Shown piece by piece: positions 8,144 through 15,601 of a DNA stretch of 48,265 nt; positions within the stretch are counted from its first letter, which is position 1, and every line of letters starts with the position of its first letter. The stretch is from the NCBI GenBank assembly GCA_964450355.1, contig CAYVDH010000008.1, positions 1-48,265 of the forward strand. Direction: 5' to 3'. This stretch comes from CAYVDH01 sp964450355 (GTDB lineage Bacteria > Bacteroidota > Bacteroidia > NS11-12g > UBA955). The notes under the pieces were generated by a model. The model made no database searches, was not told the origin of the DNA, and saw only the letters and a program-made list of their open reading frames with translations. A program made the translations under genes and the position numbers.

Positions 8144-9007
8144 ATGAGACAGCTTAAAATATCCAAACAATTTACCAATAGAGAAAACAAATCTCTGGAT
8201 AAATATCTTAATGAAATTTCAAAAGTGCACATGATAGATGCACAAGAGGAAGTAGAATTAGCCCGTAGAATTAGAGAAGGTGATCAAGTTGCCTTAGAAA
8301 GACTTGTTAATGCAAACTTAAGATTCGTGGTATCAGTTAGTAAACAATATCAAAACCAAGGTTTAACTTTAGGTGATTTAATTAACGAAGGAAACTTAGG
8401 ACTTATAAAAGCCGCCAAAAGATTTGACGAAACACGTGGTTTTAAATTCATTTCTTATGCTGTATGGTGGATTCGTCAATCGATTTTACAAGCATTGGCT
8501 GACCAATCACGTATTGTGAGATTGCCACTAAATAAAGTTGGTTCAATAGGACGTATAAGTGCTGCAGCTGCTAAATTAGAACAAGAATTTGAAAGAGAAC
8601 CTACAGCTGAAGAAATAGCAACTGTACTTGAAATTCCAATTATTGAGGTAGAAAACGCATTAAAATCTAGTGGAAGACATTTATCCATTGATGCTCCATT
8701 GACCGAAGGAGAAGACAACACTTTGCTTGGTGTACTTGATAACAATGACGAGCCTAATCCTGATGTGCCTTTGATGAATGAATCATTGCAAAAAGAAATC
8801 AACCGTGTTATCTCTACTTTAAGTGAAAAAGAAAGAGATGTGCTTAGATATTATTATGGTTTAGATGGTGGTCCTGCCCATACCCTTGAAGATATTTCAG
8901 AAAAAGTAGGATTAACCCGTGAGCGTGTTAGACAAATTAAAGAAAAAGCTTTAAGGAGATTAAGAAAATCATCGAAAAGTAAAATCCTTAAAACGTATTT
9001 AGGATAA
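8144..9007 (+). CDS. rpoD: primary RNA polymerase sigma factor (RpoD/SigA type)
   Basis: This is the housekeeping sigma factor; it directs RNA polymerase to the TTG/TAnnTTTG promoters seen throughout the window. At 287 aa it begins near region 1.2 (DKYLNEISKV) with no region 1.1 acidic extension, as is usual in Bacteroidota. Region 2 is intact (LRFVVSVSKQYQNQG, DLINEGNLGL, YAVWWIRQSI). Region 3 spans about 120-195, and region 4 ends with TLSEKERDVL, TLEDISEKVGLTRERVRQIKEKAL. The start at 8144 matches the family N-terminus (MRQLKI). It is monocistronic, with a good terminator directly after it. Confidence 0.96.
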   Translation: MRQLKISKQFTNRENKSLDKYLNEISKVHMIDAQEEVELARRIREGDQVALERLVNANLRFVVSVSKQYQNQGLTLGDLINEGNLGLIKAAKRFDETRGFKFISYAVWWIRQSILQALADQSRIVRLPLNKVGSIGRISAAAAKLEQEFEREPTAEEIATVLEIPIIEVENALKSSGRHLSIDAPLTEGEDNTLLGVLDNNDEPNPDVPLMNESLQKEINRVISTLSEKERDVLRYYYGLDGGPAHTLEDISEKVGLTRERVRQIKEKALRRLRKSSKSKILKTYLG

Positions 9008-9019
9008 TCAGTTAAAATG

Positions 9020-9044
9020 AAAGCCTTGAAAAAGGCTTTTTTTT
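9020..9044 (+). terminator. Rho-independent terminator of rpoD
   Basis: An 8-bp perfect stem, AAAGCCTT (9020-9027) with AAGGCTTT (9032-9039), closes a GAAA tetraloop and is followed by a T-run to 9044. It lies 13 nt after the rpoD stop. Confidence 0.85.
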
Positions 9045-9079
9045 ATGCATAAAACTTACAAAATATCACACTAAATCCA

Positions 9080-9087
9080 TATTTTTG
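9080..9087 (+). promoter_or_regulatory. -7 box (TATTTTTG) for pdhB
   Basis: A full TAnnTTTG match ending 22 nt before the pdhB ATG. No clear TTG at the right distance. Confidence 0.5.
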
Positions 9088-9109
9088 CATTCAATTTTTT
9101 AAAAAAATC

Positions 9110-10087
9110 ATGAGAGAAATTCAATTTCGCGAAGCCCTAAGAGAAGCCATGAATGAAGAAATGCGCAAAAACGAACGCATCTTTTTAATGGGCGAAGAAG
9201 TAGCTGAATACAACGGTGCCTATAAAGTAAGTCAAGGCATGCTTGCTGAGTTTGGAGCAAAAAGAGTAATTGATACTCCTATTGCTGAACTTGGTTTTGC
9301 CGGTATTGCAGTAGGTGCAGCTATGAATGGTTTAATTCCAATCGTTGAATTCATGACATTTAATTTTTCCTTGGTAGCCATTGATCAAGTGATTAATAGT
9401 GCAGCGAAAATGAATAGCATGAGCGCTGGCCAATACAAATGCCACATGGTGTTTAGAGGTCCTACTGGTAGTGCCGGACAATTAGGAGCACAACATTCTC
9501 AAAATTTTGAAAATTGGTATGCTAATACACCAGGATTAAAAGTGGTTGTGCCATCAAATCCAGCAGATGCTAAAGGCTTATTAAAATCTTCCATCATCGA
9601 TGGAAACCCAATCATTTTCATGGAAAGTGAACAAATGTATGGGTTGAAAGGTGAAGTACCAGAAGGTGAATATTATTTGGAGTTAGGCAAAGCACATGTA
9701 GCCAAAGAAGGTACAGATGTTACCATCGTTTCATTTGGTAAAATGATGTTAAGAGTAAACGAAGCGGTGAAAGCCCTCGAAGAAAGTGGTATCAATGCTG
9801 AAGTGATAGATTTAAGAACAGTTAGACCAATTGATTACGAAACCATCATCAACTCAATTAAAAAAACAAACAGATTGGTCATTGTTGAAGAAGCTTGGCC
9901 TCTTGCTTCTATCAGCAGTGAAATAACTTACATGGTTCAAAGACATGGTTTTGATTATTTAGATGCTCCTATTAGAAGAATCACTACTCAAGATGTGCCT
10001 TTGCCTTATGCACCAACTTTAGTAGAAGCTTTTTTGCCTAGTGTTTCTAAAATAGTAGAAGCATGCAAAGCAGTAGCTTATAAGTAA
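9110..10087 (+). CDS. pdhB: pyruvate dehydrogenase E1 component, beta subunit
   Basis: This is the beta half of the thiamine-diphosphate E1 heterotetramer that decarboxylates pyruvate and acetylates the E2 lipoyl domain. The 325-aa length is typical. Family blocks are seen in order: REALREAMNEEM at the start, FLMGEEVAEYNGAYKVS, DTPIAELGFAGIAVGAAM, FMTFNF, the GPTGSAGQLGAQHSQ loop, and the C-terminal transketolase domain from about 205 (VTIVSFGKM, VIDLRTVRPID, VEEAWP). The alpha subunit and E2 are not adjacent, so the complex genes are dispersed. A related 2-oxoacid specificity cannot be excluded by eye, but the sequence fits PdhB best. Confidence 0.92.
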   Translation: MREIQFREALREAMNEEMRKNERIFLMGEEVAEYNGAYKVSQGMLAEFGAKRVIDTPIAELGFAGIAVGAAMNGLIPIVEFMTFNFSLVAIDQVINSAAKMNSMSAGQYKCHMVFRGPTGSAGQLGAQHSQNFENWYANTPGLKVVVPSNPADAKGLLKSSIIDGNPIIFMESEQMYGLKGEVPEGEYYLELGKAHVAKEGTDVTIVSFGKMMLRVNEAVKALEESGINAEVIDLRTVRPIDYETIINSIKKTNRLVIVEEAWPLASISSEITYMVQRHGFDYLDAPIRRITTQDVPLPYAPTLVEAFLPSVSKIVEACKAVAYK

Positions 10088-10108
10088 ATTTTATATACCT
10101 CAATTCTT

Positions 10109-10762
10109 TTGATTAAGATAAAATTCATATTGATTTTATTGACTCTTATTCCTCAATTATTAATATCTCAATTTGCTAAAAAAAAAGAAACTAAAAGATG
10201 GTTAGCACCTTGTTTAGAACTTAGTGTTAACAATCCTTTTGTCTATGGAATCAATTGGAAAATGCACAAAAATTTTGGCATTACTTTGCTGTCTAAACTT
10301 GAAAACACAAATTATTATCAATTAGTAGTTAAAGACAAAGGGAATGGCAACACAAGAATTGATCCATACAAATTAGGTTTTAATATTTTTAGAAGTGGAA
10401 ATGTATTTTGCTCTTTATCATTAGATTATAATTACGATGAAGATGAAACTAATGTTCACTCATTAGAGATGAGTTACAAAGAAATTAAATACGACATTAC
10501 TTACCATGAAAACTATTACAGTGGATTATTAAATACTGTGCAATACATAAATAAAAACAAAATATATCAAATCAATTATAAATACAACAGAGTTTTACAT
10601 CCGAATATCATAGCAATAGCAAGAATTGGTTTTTTATTAAATGATTACATCAACGAATTTGATGTCAAATATAAACCTGATTATGAAACTAGCAGTAAGA
10701 TGATCATCAAACCACAAATGGATATTGGTTTGATATTCAAATTGAATGTGTTAAATTATTGA
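10109..10762 (+). CDS. small exported protein, possible outer-membrane barrel
   Basis: The 217-aa product has an N-terminal hydrophobic signal (KFILILLTLIPQLLIS, residues 5-20) and then alternating aromatic/polar stretches ending in DIGLIFKLNVLNY, which suggests beta strands of a small barrel. I do not recognise a family. The start codon is TTG: no ATG lies in frame before residue 52 and the TTG is needed to include the signal peptide; the pdhB stop lies in the same frame just upstream. It begins 21 bp after pdhB and probably shares its transcript. It ends 6 bp from the convergent acyl-CoA dehydrogenase. Confidence 0.65.
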   Translation: MIKIKFILILLTLIPQLLISQFAKKKETKRWLAPCLELSVNNPFVYGINWKMHKNFGITLLSKLENTNYYQLVVKDKGNGNTRIDPYKLGFNIFRSGNVFCSLSLDYNYDEDETNVHSLEMSYKEIKYDITYHENYYSGLLNTVQYINKNKIYQINYKYNRVLHPNIIAIARIGFLLNDYINEFDVKYKPDYETSSKMIIKPQMDIGLIFKLNVLNY

Positions 10763-10768
10763 ATCAAC

Positions 10769-11911
10769 TTATTTCAAGATGCTTCTTGAAATAACAACTC
10801 TCTGAACTTCGCTGGTACCTTCGTATATTTGAGTAATTTTAGCATCGCGCATCAATCTCTCTACGTGGTATTCCTTAACATAACCATAGCCACCGTGAAT
10901 TTGAACCGCTTCTACAGTGTGTTTCATGGCTGTTTCACTAGCAAATAATTTAGCCATGCTGCTAGCCATACCGTAATCCAAATGTTGATCTTTGAGCCAA
11001 GCAGCTTTAAGACATAACATACGAGCGGCTTCAATATCTGTAGCCATGTCAGCTAATTTGAACTGTATTGCTTGGTGATTCATGATTTCAGTACCGAAAG
11101 CTTTTCTTTCTTTAGAGTATTTAAGGGCAAGTTCATAAGCACCACTGGCTATACCTAATGCTTGTGCAGCTATACCTATTCTACCACCAGTAAGAGTTTG
11201 CATAGCGAATTTAAATCCGAAACCATCGTCTCCAATTCTATTGGCTTTAGGAACTTTTACATCGGTAAACATCAGGGAGTGAGTATCGCTACCTCTGATG
11301 CCCATTTTATCTTCTTTTTTTCCTACTACAAAACCCTCCATTCCTCGTTCAACTATAAAAGCGTTGATACCTCTATGACCTGCTTCAACATTGGTTTGAG
11401 CAATGACTAAATAATAAGTAGCAGTTTTACCGTTGGTAATCCAGTTTTTAGTTCCGTTTAGTAAATAGTAATCTCCCATGTCTATGGCAGTAGTTCTTTG
11501 ACTTGTGGCATCACTACCTGCTTCGGGTTCGCTTAAGCAGAAGGCACCATGCACTTCTCCTTTAGCTAAAGGCACTAAATATTTTTGTTTTTGTTCTTCA
11601 GAGCCAAAGGTTTCTAATCCCCAACAAACTAAAGAATTATTGACAGACATAACAACAGAGGCAGAAGCATCCACTTTACTAATTTCTTCCATAGCTAACA
11701 CATAGCTAATAGCATCCATCCCACTTCCACCGTATTTAGGGTCAACCATCATACCCAAAAATCCCAGTTCACCAAGTTTCTTTATCTGTTCGGCCGGAAA
11801 CTCTTGGTTGTTGTCCCTTTCTATTACTCCTGGAAGTAATTCAGTTTGAGCAAAATCTCTAGCAGCTTGTTGTACAGCTAATTGTTCTTCGGTTAATTCA
11901 AAATTCATCAT
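10769..11911 (-). CDS. acyl-CoA dehydrogenase (short-chain type)
   Basis: This FAD-dependent enzyme introduces the alpha,beta double bond into acyl-CoA, passing electrons to ETF. The length (380 aa) and blocks match the butyryl/short-chain branch: MNFELTEEQ start, LSEPEAGSDATS, TKNWITNGKTA, the MGIRGSDTHSLMF FAD/substrate block, GRIGIAAQALGIASGAYELAL, and the final IHGGYGYVKEYHVERLMRDAKITQIYEGTSEVQ split over residues about 340-372. The catalytic Glu is within IYEGTSE. Two consecutive ATGs begin the frame (MMNF); a -7 box sits 8 nt upstream. Exact chain-length specificity is not readable. Confidence 0.92.
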   Translation of the reverse strand: MMNFELTEEQLAVQQAARDFAQTELLPGVIERDNNQEFPAEQIKKLGELGFLGMMVDPKYGGSGMDAISYVLAMEEISKVDASASVVMSVNNSLVCWGLETFGSEEQKQKYLVPLAKGEVHGAFCLSEPEAGSDATSQRTTAIDMGDYYLLNGTKNWITNGKTATYYLVIAQTNVEAGHRGINAFIVERGMEGFVVGKKEDKMGIRGSDTHSLMFTDVKVPKANRIGDDGFGFKFAMQTLTGGRIGIAAQALGIASGAYELALKYSKERKAFGTEIMNHQAIQFKLADMATDIEAARMLCLKAAWLKDQHLDYGMASSMAKLFASETAMKHTVEAVQIHGGYGYVKEYHVERLMRDAKITQIYEGTSEVQRVVISRSILK

Positions 11912-11918
11912 TTTGGTG

Positions 11919-11926
11919 CAAAAGTA
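11919..11926 (-). promoter_or_regulatory. -7 box (TACTTTTG) for the acyl-CoA dehydrogenase
   Basis: The plus-strand CAAAAGTA gives TACTTTTG on the minus strand. Its end is 8 nt from the ATG, implying a leader of only a few nucleotides. Confidence 0.5.
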
Positions 11927-12028
11927 AGTTTATTTTAAGAGTAAAAAAAAATTTAAGAGAATTTGTATTTGTTGTCATAAATAAGTTATTTGCATAGAAT
12001 TAATTGGCATTCGTAATGCTTACAAACC

Positions 12029-12565
12029 ATGAACAAATACTTTAGTCTTTTTGTTTTCTTTTTTTTAATTTTTGCTTGCAAAGAAAAACCTAAAACAAGT
12101 AAATATGGTTGTGTTCATTCAATTTGGGTTGAATCACCTGTACAGGCTACTACAATAGGGTTTAAAAGCAACAAAATAATTTATAAATTAATGAACATAG
12201 ATAGTACGAAAGATACCATTTCAATTGCGGGGTATTTAAATACATTAATTTATTACAAATTAGATACTAATAAAATTTTTGTAGATTATGTTTTCCTGTC
12301 TAGGGAAAGTGGAGGTAAACATTCTCAACATTACTTTTCTACAGGTTCAGTTTTAAATCTTAGCCAATCAAATCAAGTTAAACAATTTTTTATTGATTGG
12401 CCTAATGGTGAAATAGATTCATTATATGTAGATTATCAAAAAGATTTGAAAAGGGACAACCCCTGTTGTTGTCAATATCCTTTACAATCAATTAAATTAA
12501 ACTCAAAAAATTTTATTGAAAAGAAAGAATTTGATAACTATGGTATTTACATTTTTGAAAGGTGA
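12029..12565 (+). CDS. lipoprotein, first of a tandem paralogous pair
   Basis: The 178-aa product has a short lysine-poor signal and a lipobox ending LIFAC (Cys17), followed by KEKPKTSKYGC. The C-terminal half carries FIDWPNG, LYVDYQKD and a DNPCCCQYPLQS cluster, then ends YGIYIFER. The three adjacent cysteines are striking in a lipoprotein and could bind metal or form disulfides. The next gene (12625) is a paralogue with the same plan. Function unknown. It starts at an ATG; no consensus promoter was found, but a short GCATT-CGT-AATGC hairpin lies at 12007-12019. Confidence 0.7.
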   Translation: MNKYFSLFVFFFLIFACKEKPKTSKYGCVHSIWVESPVQATTIGFKSNKIIYKLMNIDSTKDTISIAGYLNTLIYYKLDTNKIFVDYVFLSRESGGKHSQHYFSTGSVLNLSQSNQVKQFFIDWPNGEIDSLYVDYQKDLKRDNPCCCQYPLQSIKLNSKNFIEKKEFDNYGIYIFER

Positions 12566-12624
12566 TGTTTATGTAAAAATTAATCAAATACTAATTTAAT
12601 GTAATATTGCAACCTAGTTTTGAT

Positions 12625-13149
12625 ATGAAACTTTTATACTTTTCATTTTTTTTCATTTTTGCTTGCAAAGAAAAACCTAAAACAAGTAAATATGGTTGTG
12701 TAAAATCTATTTTTGATGAGGCACCAAATCAAGTGATGAGCTTTGCTTTTAAAAGCAATTCTGAGATTTATAAATTAATGGATATTGATAGTACTAAGGA
12801 CACACTTAGTTTTGGTTATAAAAAACAATTAATTTATTACAAACAAAACAATGTAAAAGCAAATTTAGATTTTGTTATTTTAAGTAAAAAAGATAAATCA
12901 AAAAATTCACAGTATTTAATTTACTCAGGCGAGGCTTTGGTAAAGAGTTACAGCAATAATATTAAGCAATTCTTCATTGATTGGCCTAATGGTGATACTG
13001 ACTCAATGTATGTGGATTACATACAAGATGATAGTCGTGACAACCCCTGTTGTTGCCAATATCCCTTACAATCTTTAACTTTAAATGGTAAACCATACAT
13101 CAGAAAAGATGAATTTGATAGACATGGTATTTACATTTTTGAAAGGTGA
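12625..13149 (+). CDS. lipoprotein, second of a tandem paralogous pair
   Basis: This 174-aa paralogue of the preceding lipoprotein has a signal MKLLYFSFFFIFAC, lipobox cysteine, the identical KEKPKTSKYGC linker, then FIDWPNGDTDSMYVDY, DNPCCCQYPLQS and IYIFER. I chose the ATG at 12625; an in-frame TTG 18 nt upstream would only add six residues to the signal. Amino-acid identity to its neighbour is moderate across the middle, but the 5' and 3' coding ends are identical at the DNA level for 47 and 26 nt. The gap between the genes is 59 bp. Function unknown. Confidence 0.7.
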   Translation: MKLLYFSFFFIFACKEKPKTSKYGCVKSIFDEAPNQVMSFAFKSNSEIYKLMDIDSTKDTLSFGYKKQLIYYKQNNVKANLDFVILSKKDKSKNSQYLIYSGEALVKSYSNNIKQFFIDWPNGDTDSMYVDYIQDDSRDNPCCCQYPLQSLTLNGKPYIRKDEFDRHGIYIFER

Positions 13150-13158
13150 GGCTAATTC

Positions 13159-13198
13159 TTTTATTGAATAAAATAATTTGTATTCTCATTCAATAAAA
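13159..13198. repeat. 11-bp perfect inverted repeat around the mtgA -33 element
   Basis: TTTTATTGAAT (13159-13169) and ATTCAATAAAA (13188-13198) with an 18-nt spacer that contains the TTG at 13178-13180. It could be an operator for the mtgA operon or a weak terminator of the lipoprotein gene ending at 13149. Confidence 0.5.
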
Positions 13199-13209
13199 AT
13201 ATACCTTTG
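13178..13209 (+). promoter_or_regulatory. promoter of the mtgA operon
   Basis: TTG (13178-13180), 21-bp spacer, TACCTTTG (13202-13209). It matches TTG-N17-23-TAnnTTTG. The box ends 6 nt before the ATG at 13216, so the transcript should be leaderless or nearly so. Confidence 0.65.
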
Positions 13210-13215
13210 CATGGT

Positions 13216-13974
13216 ATGCCATTACCAGCCATTTTAGCTAAAATTTTAGTTTGGAGTTTTATTCTTAAACTCATTAAAAAAGTAGTTTTATGGTTTTTTA
13301 TTCTTTCAATTGGCATGGTTTTGCTCTACAAATGGGTGCCAGTTCCAGTTACTTTTTTCATGTTACAACGTTGTGTTGCTCAAAAAGCCGATGGCGAAGA
13401 AATGAAACTTAAAAAAGATTGGGTGAGTGCCGATGAAATTTCACCATATTTACAGCTAGCTGTGGTGTGTGCCGAAGATCAAAATTATTTAAAACACAAT
13501 GGTTTTGATTATGGTGCCATAAGAAAAGCGCTTAAATTCAATGAAAAAATGGAAGAAAAGGGTAAAAATAAACGCAGAGGAGCAAGCACCATCAGTCAGC
13601 AAACGGCTAAAAATGTGTTTTTATGGCATGGAAGAAGTTGGATACGCAAGGGTTTTGAAGTGTACTTTACGTTTTTAATTGAAACACTTTGGAGCAAGGA
13701 AAGAATCATGGAAGTGTATTTAAATGTGATTGAATTTGGCAACGGTGTGTATGGAGCCCAGGCTGCAGCTGAGGAATATTTAAATAAAAATGCCAATGAA
13801 CTGACTGCAGGAGATGCAGCTTTGATGGCGATAGTGTTGCCTAATCCAAGGAAATTCTCAATAAAAAACCCTTCAAGTTATGTCTTATCTCGCAAAAAAT
13901 GGTGCTACCAACAAATGAGGTATTGGGGTTTAAAATTAGATTATGACAAAGAAATAGAAAAAGAAGAAAAATGA
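13216..13974 (+). CDS. mtgA: monofunctional biosynthetic peptidoglycan transglycosylase
   Basis: MtgA polymerises lipid II into glycan strands at the outer face of the inner membrane. One N-terminal membrane segment (VVLWFFILSIGMVLLYKW) is followed by the GT51 domain: AVVCAEDQNYLKHNGFDYGAI holds the catalytic Glu, then RRGASTISQQTAKN, FEVYFTFLIETLWSKERIMEVYLN in pieces, and VYGAQAAAEEYLNK. The length (252 aa) fits MtgA; there is no transpeptidase domain. I start it at ATG 13216 because the TTG at 13207 lies inside the -7 box. Its stop overlaps the next start (ATGA, 13971-13974). Confidence 0.93.
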   Translation: MPLPAILAKILVWSFILKLIKKVVLWFFILSIGMVLLYKWVPVPVTFFMLQRCVAQKADGEEMKLKKDWVSADEISPYLQLAVVCAEDQNYLKHNGFDYGAIRKALKFNEKMEEKGKNKRRGASTISQQTAKNVFLWHGRSWIRKGFEVYFTFLIETLWSKERIMEVYLNVIEFGNGVYGAQAAAEEYLNKNANELTAGDAALMAIVLPNPRKFSIKNPSSYVLSRKKWCYQQMRYWGLKLDYDKEIEKEEK

Positions 13975-14987
13975 ATACAACAGATAAATTAAACGAAGCG
14001 CTTAAAAACAGAATTTTAATCATTGATGGTGCTATGGGTACCATGATTCAAACCTATCAACTAACCGAAGAGGATTATAGAGGTGATAGGTTTGCCAATT
14101 TTTCTCACCCATTGAAAGGCAACAATGATTTACTGGTTTTAACTCAACCACATATCATTGAAGAAATTCATGGAGAATTTTTAAAAGCAGGTGCAGATAT
14201 CATTGAAACCAATACTTTTAATGCTCAATCCATTTCCATGGCGGATTACCACATGACGGATTTAATTAAAGAATTAAATGTAGAAGCAGCTAAAATTGCC
14301 AAAAGAGCTGCAAATGCATATTCTACTCCAGAAAAACCAAGGTATGTTGCAGGAGCAGTAGGTCCTACCAACAGAACAGCTTCATTAAGTCCTGATGTCA
14401 ATAATCCTGGATTCAGAGCTGTGACTTTTGAACAATTAGTAGAGGCTTATTCTGAACAAGTATATGGATTATTAGAAGGAGGAGTTGATTTACTCCTTGT
14501 AGAAACCATTTTTGATACACTCAATGCCAAAGCAGCATTATTTGCAATTAATAAAATTAAACAAGACAACAATTTAGATATACCTGTCATGGTTTCGGGC
14601 ACTATTACCGATGCAAGTGGTAGAACATTAAGCGGTCAAACTCCTGAAGCATTTTGGAACTCTTTATCGCATGCAAATTTATTTAGTATTGGTTTAAATT
14701 GCGCTTTAGGAGCAAAGGATATGTTGCCACATATCAGTGAGATAAGTAAGGTTGCTTGGATATATACTACAGCTTATCCTAATGCAGGACTACCAAATGA
14801 ATTTGGCCAATACGATGAAAGTCCAGAAATGATGGCAAAAGTAGTAGAAGACATGGTTAAAAATGGTTGGGTGAACATCATTGGTGGCTGTTGTGGAACT
14901 ACTCCAGCTCATATTAAAGCTATTGCTGACATGGCAAAAAATTACAGCCCAAGAGAAGTTCCTGAATTGAACTACCAAGTTTCATGA
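13971..14987 (+). CDS. metH: methionine synthase, homocysteine-binding domain (split MetH)
   Basis: The 338-aa product is only the N-terminal zinc/homocysteine domain of cobalamin-dependent methionine synthase. It shows ILIDGAMGTMIQ (17-28), ADIIETNTFNAQS, GAVGPTNRTASLSPD, LLVETIFDT and the zinc ligands in GLNCALGA and GGCCGTTPAHI. In many Bacteroidota MetH is encoded as this ~330-aa piece plus a second gene with the folate, B12 and activation domains; that second gene is not here. The end is clean at PELNYQVS, so it is a natural split rather than a truncation. ATGA overlaps couple it to mtgA upstream and the membrane protein downstream. Confidence 0.9.
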   Translation: MNTTDKLNEALKNRILIIDGAMGTMIQTYQLTEEDYRGDRFANFSHPLKGNNDLLVLTQPHIIEEIHGEFLKAGADIIETNTFNAQSISMADYHMTDLIKELNVEAAKIAKRAANAYSTPEKPRYVAGAVGPTNRTASLSPDVNNPGFRAVTFEQLVEAYSEQVYGLLEGGVDLLLVETIFDTLNAKAALFAINKIKQDNNLDIPVMVSGTITDASGRTLSGQTPEAFWNSLSHANLFSIGLNCALGAKDMLPHISEISKVAWIYTTAYPNAGLPNEFGQYDESPEMMAKVVEDMVKNGWVNIIGGCCGTTPAHIKAIADMAKNYSPREVPELNYQVS

Positions 14988-15601
14988 TTTTTAAAAAATT
15001 AGCTCAATTTATTTCCATCATTACTCATCCTTTATTGATGATTAATTTTGGAATTTTTTCAATTTTATTCATCGATATTTATCATCAAAGCAGATTTTAT
15101 GATGAACAATTGAAAGCCCTTGTTTTATTTCTCTTAGTTTCATCTCTTTTTATACCAATTTTATTCGTTTATGTGTTAAAAAAATTAAAATTTATTGACA
15201 GCTTTCAATTAGAAAATGCTAACCAAAGATGGTTGCCTTATACAGCTGTAGCAATACTTTTATCATTAACCGCTTGGCAATTGTATAACAATGAATTAGA
15301 GTCATTAATTTTAAACTTCTTATTAGCTTCTATTCTCAGCATTATTTTAAATGTGATAATCAATTTTAAATTTAAAATAAGCAGTCATGCAATAGCTGCA
15401 AGTGGTTATTTTGCATTGATGGTTAACCGTATTCAATACCAGCATTTTGAATTTCTTTATTTGTTCATTATCTCATTGATAATTTTAGGCTTAGTATTTT
15501 GGAGTCGTTTGCTTTTAAAGGCTCACAGAATAAATGAAATCATTTATGGAGGCATTCTCGGATTTTTAGTTGTATATTTGTGTTGTTTTTATGAGTTTTA
15601 A
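14984..15601 (+). CDS. PAP2-like integral membrane protein with degenerate motifs
   Basis: The 205-aa protein has about five to six membrane segments. The three PAP2 phosphatase motifs can be traced in altered form: ENANQRWLPY (KX6RP-like), KISSHAIAASG (PSGH-like, with Ser-Ser-His) and SRLLLKAHRINEIIYGG (SR-x5-H-x3-D, here Glu). The motif-3 histidine and arginine are kept, so lipid-phosphatase activity is possible, but the changed motifs leave this open. It overlaps the split metH by 4 bp and the next gene by 11 bp. Confidence 0.7.
   Translation: MIFKKLAQFISIITHPLLMINFGIFSILFIDIYHQSRFYDEQLKALVLFLLVSSLFIPILFVYVLKKLKFIDSFQLENANQRWLPYTAVAILLSLTAWQLYNNELESLILNFLLASILSIILNVIINFKFKISSHAIAASGYFALMVNRIQYQHFEFLYLFIISLIILGLVFWSRLLLKAHRINEIIYGGILGFLVVYLCCFYEF
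15573..15580 (+). promoter_or_regulatory. internal -7 box (TATATTTG) before the PaaG-like gene
   Basis: A full TAnnTTTG match lies inside the 3' end of the PAP2-like gene, 10 nt before the ATG at 15591. It may give the downstream genes their own start. No properly spaced TTG is visible. Confidence 0.4.

Noticed and set aside
8476..8802. A 108-codon frame antisense to rpoD
   Set aside because: Low-complexity serine-rich shadow of a certain gene.
13207..13209. TTG start codon for mtgA
   Set aside because: It is the end of the TACCTTTG -7 box; the ATG at 13216 is used instead.
13971..14987. Truncated metH pseudogene
   Set aside because: The frame is intact with both zinc-site blocks and a clean end; split MetH is known in this phylum.
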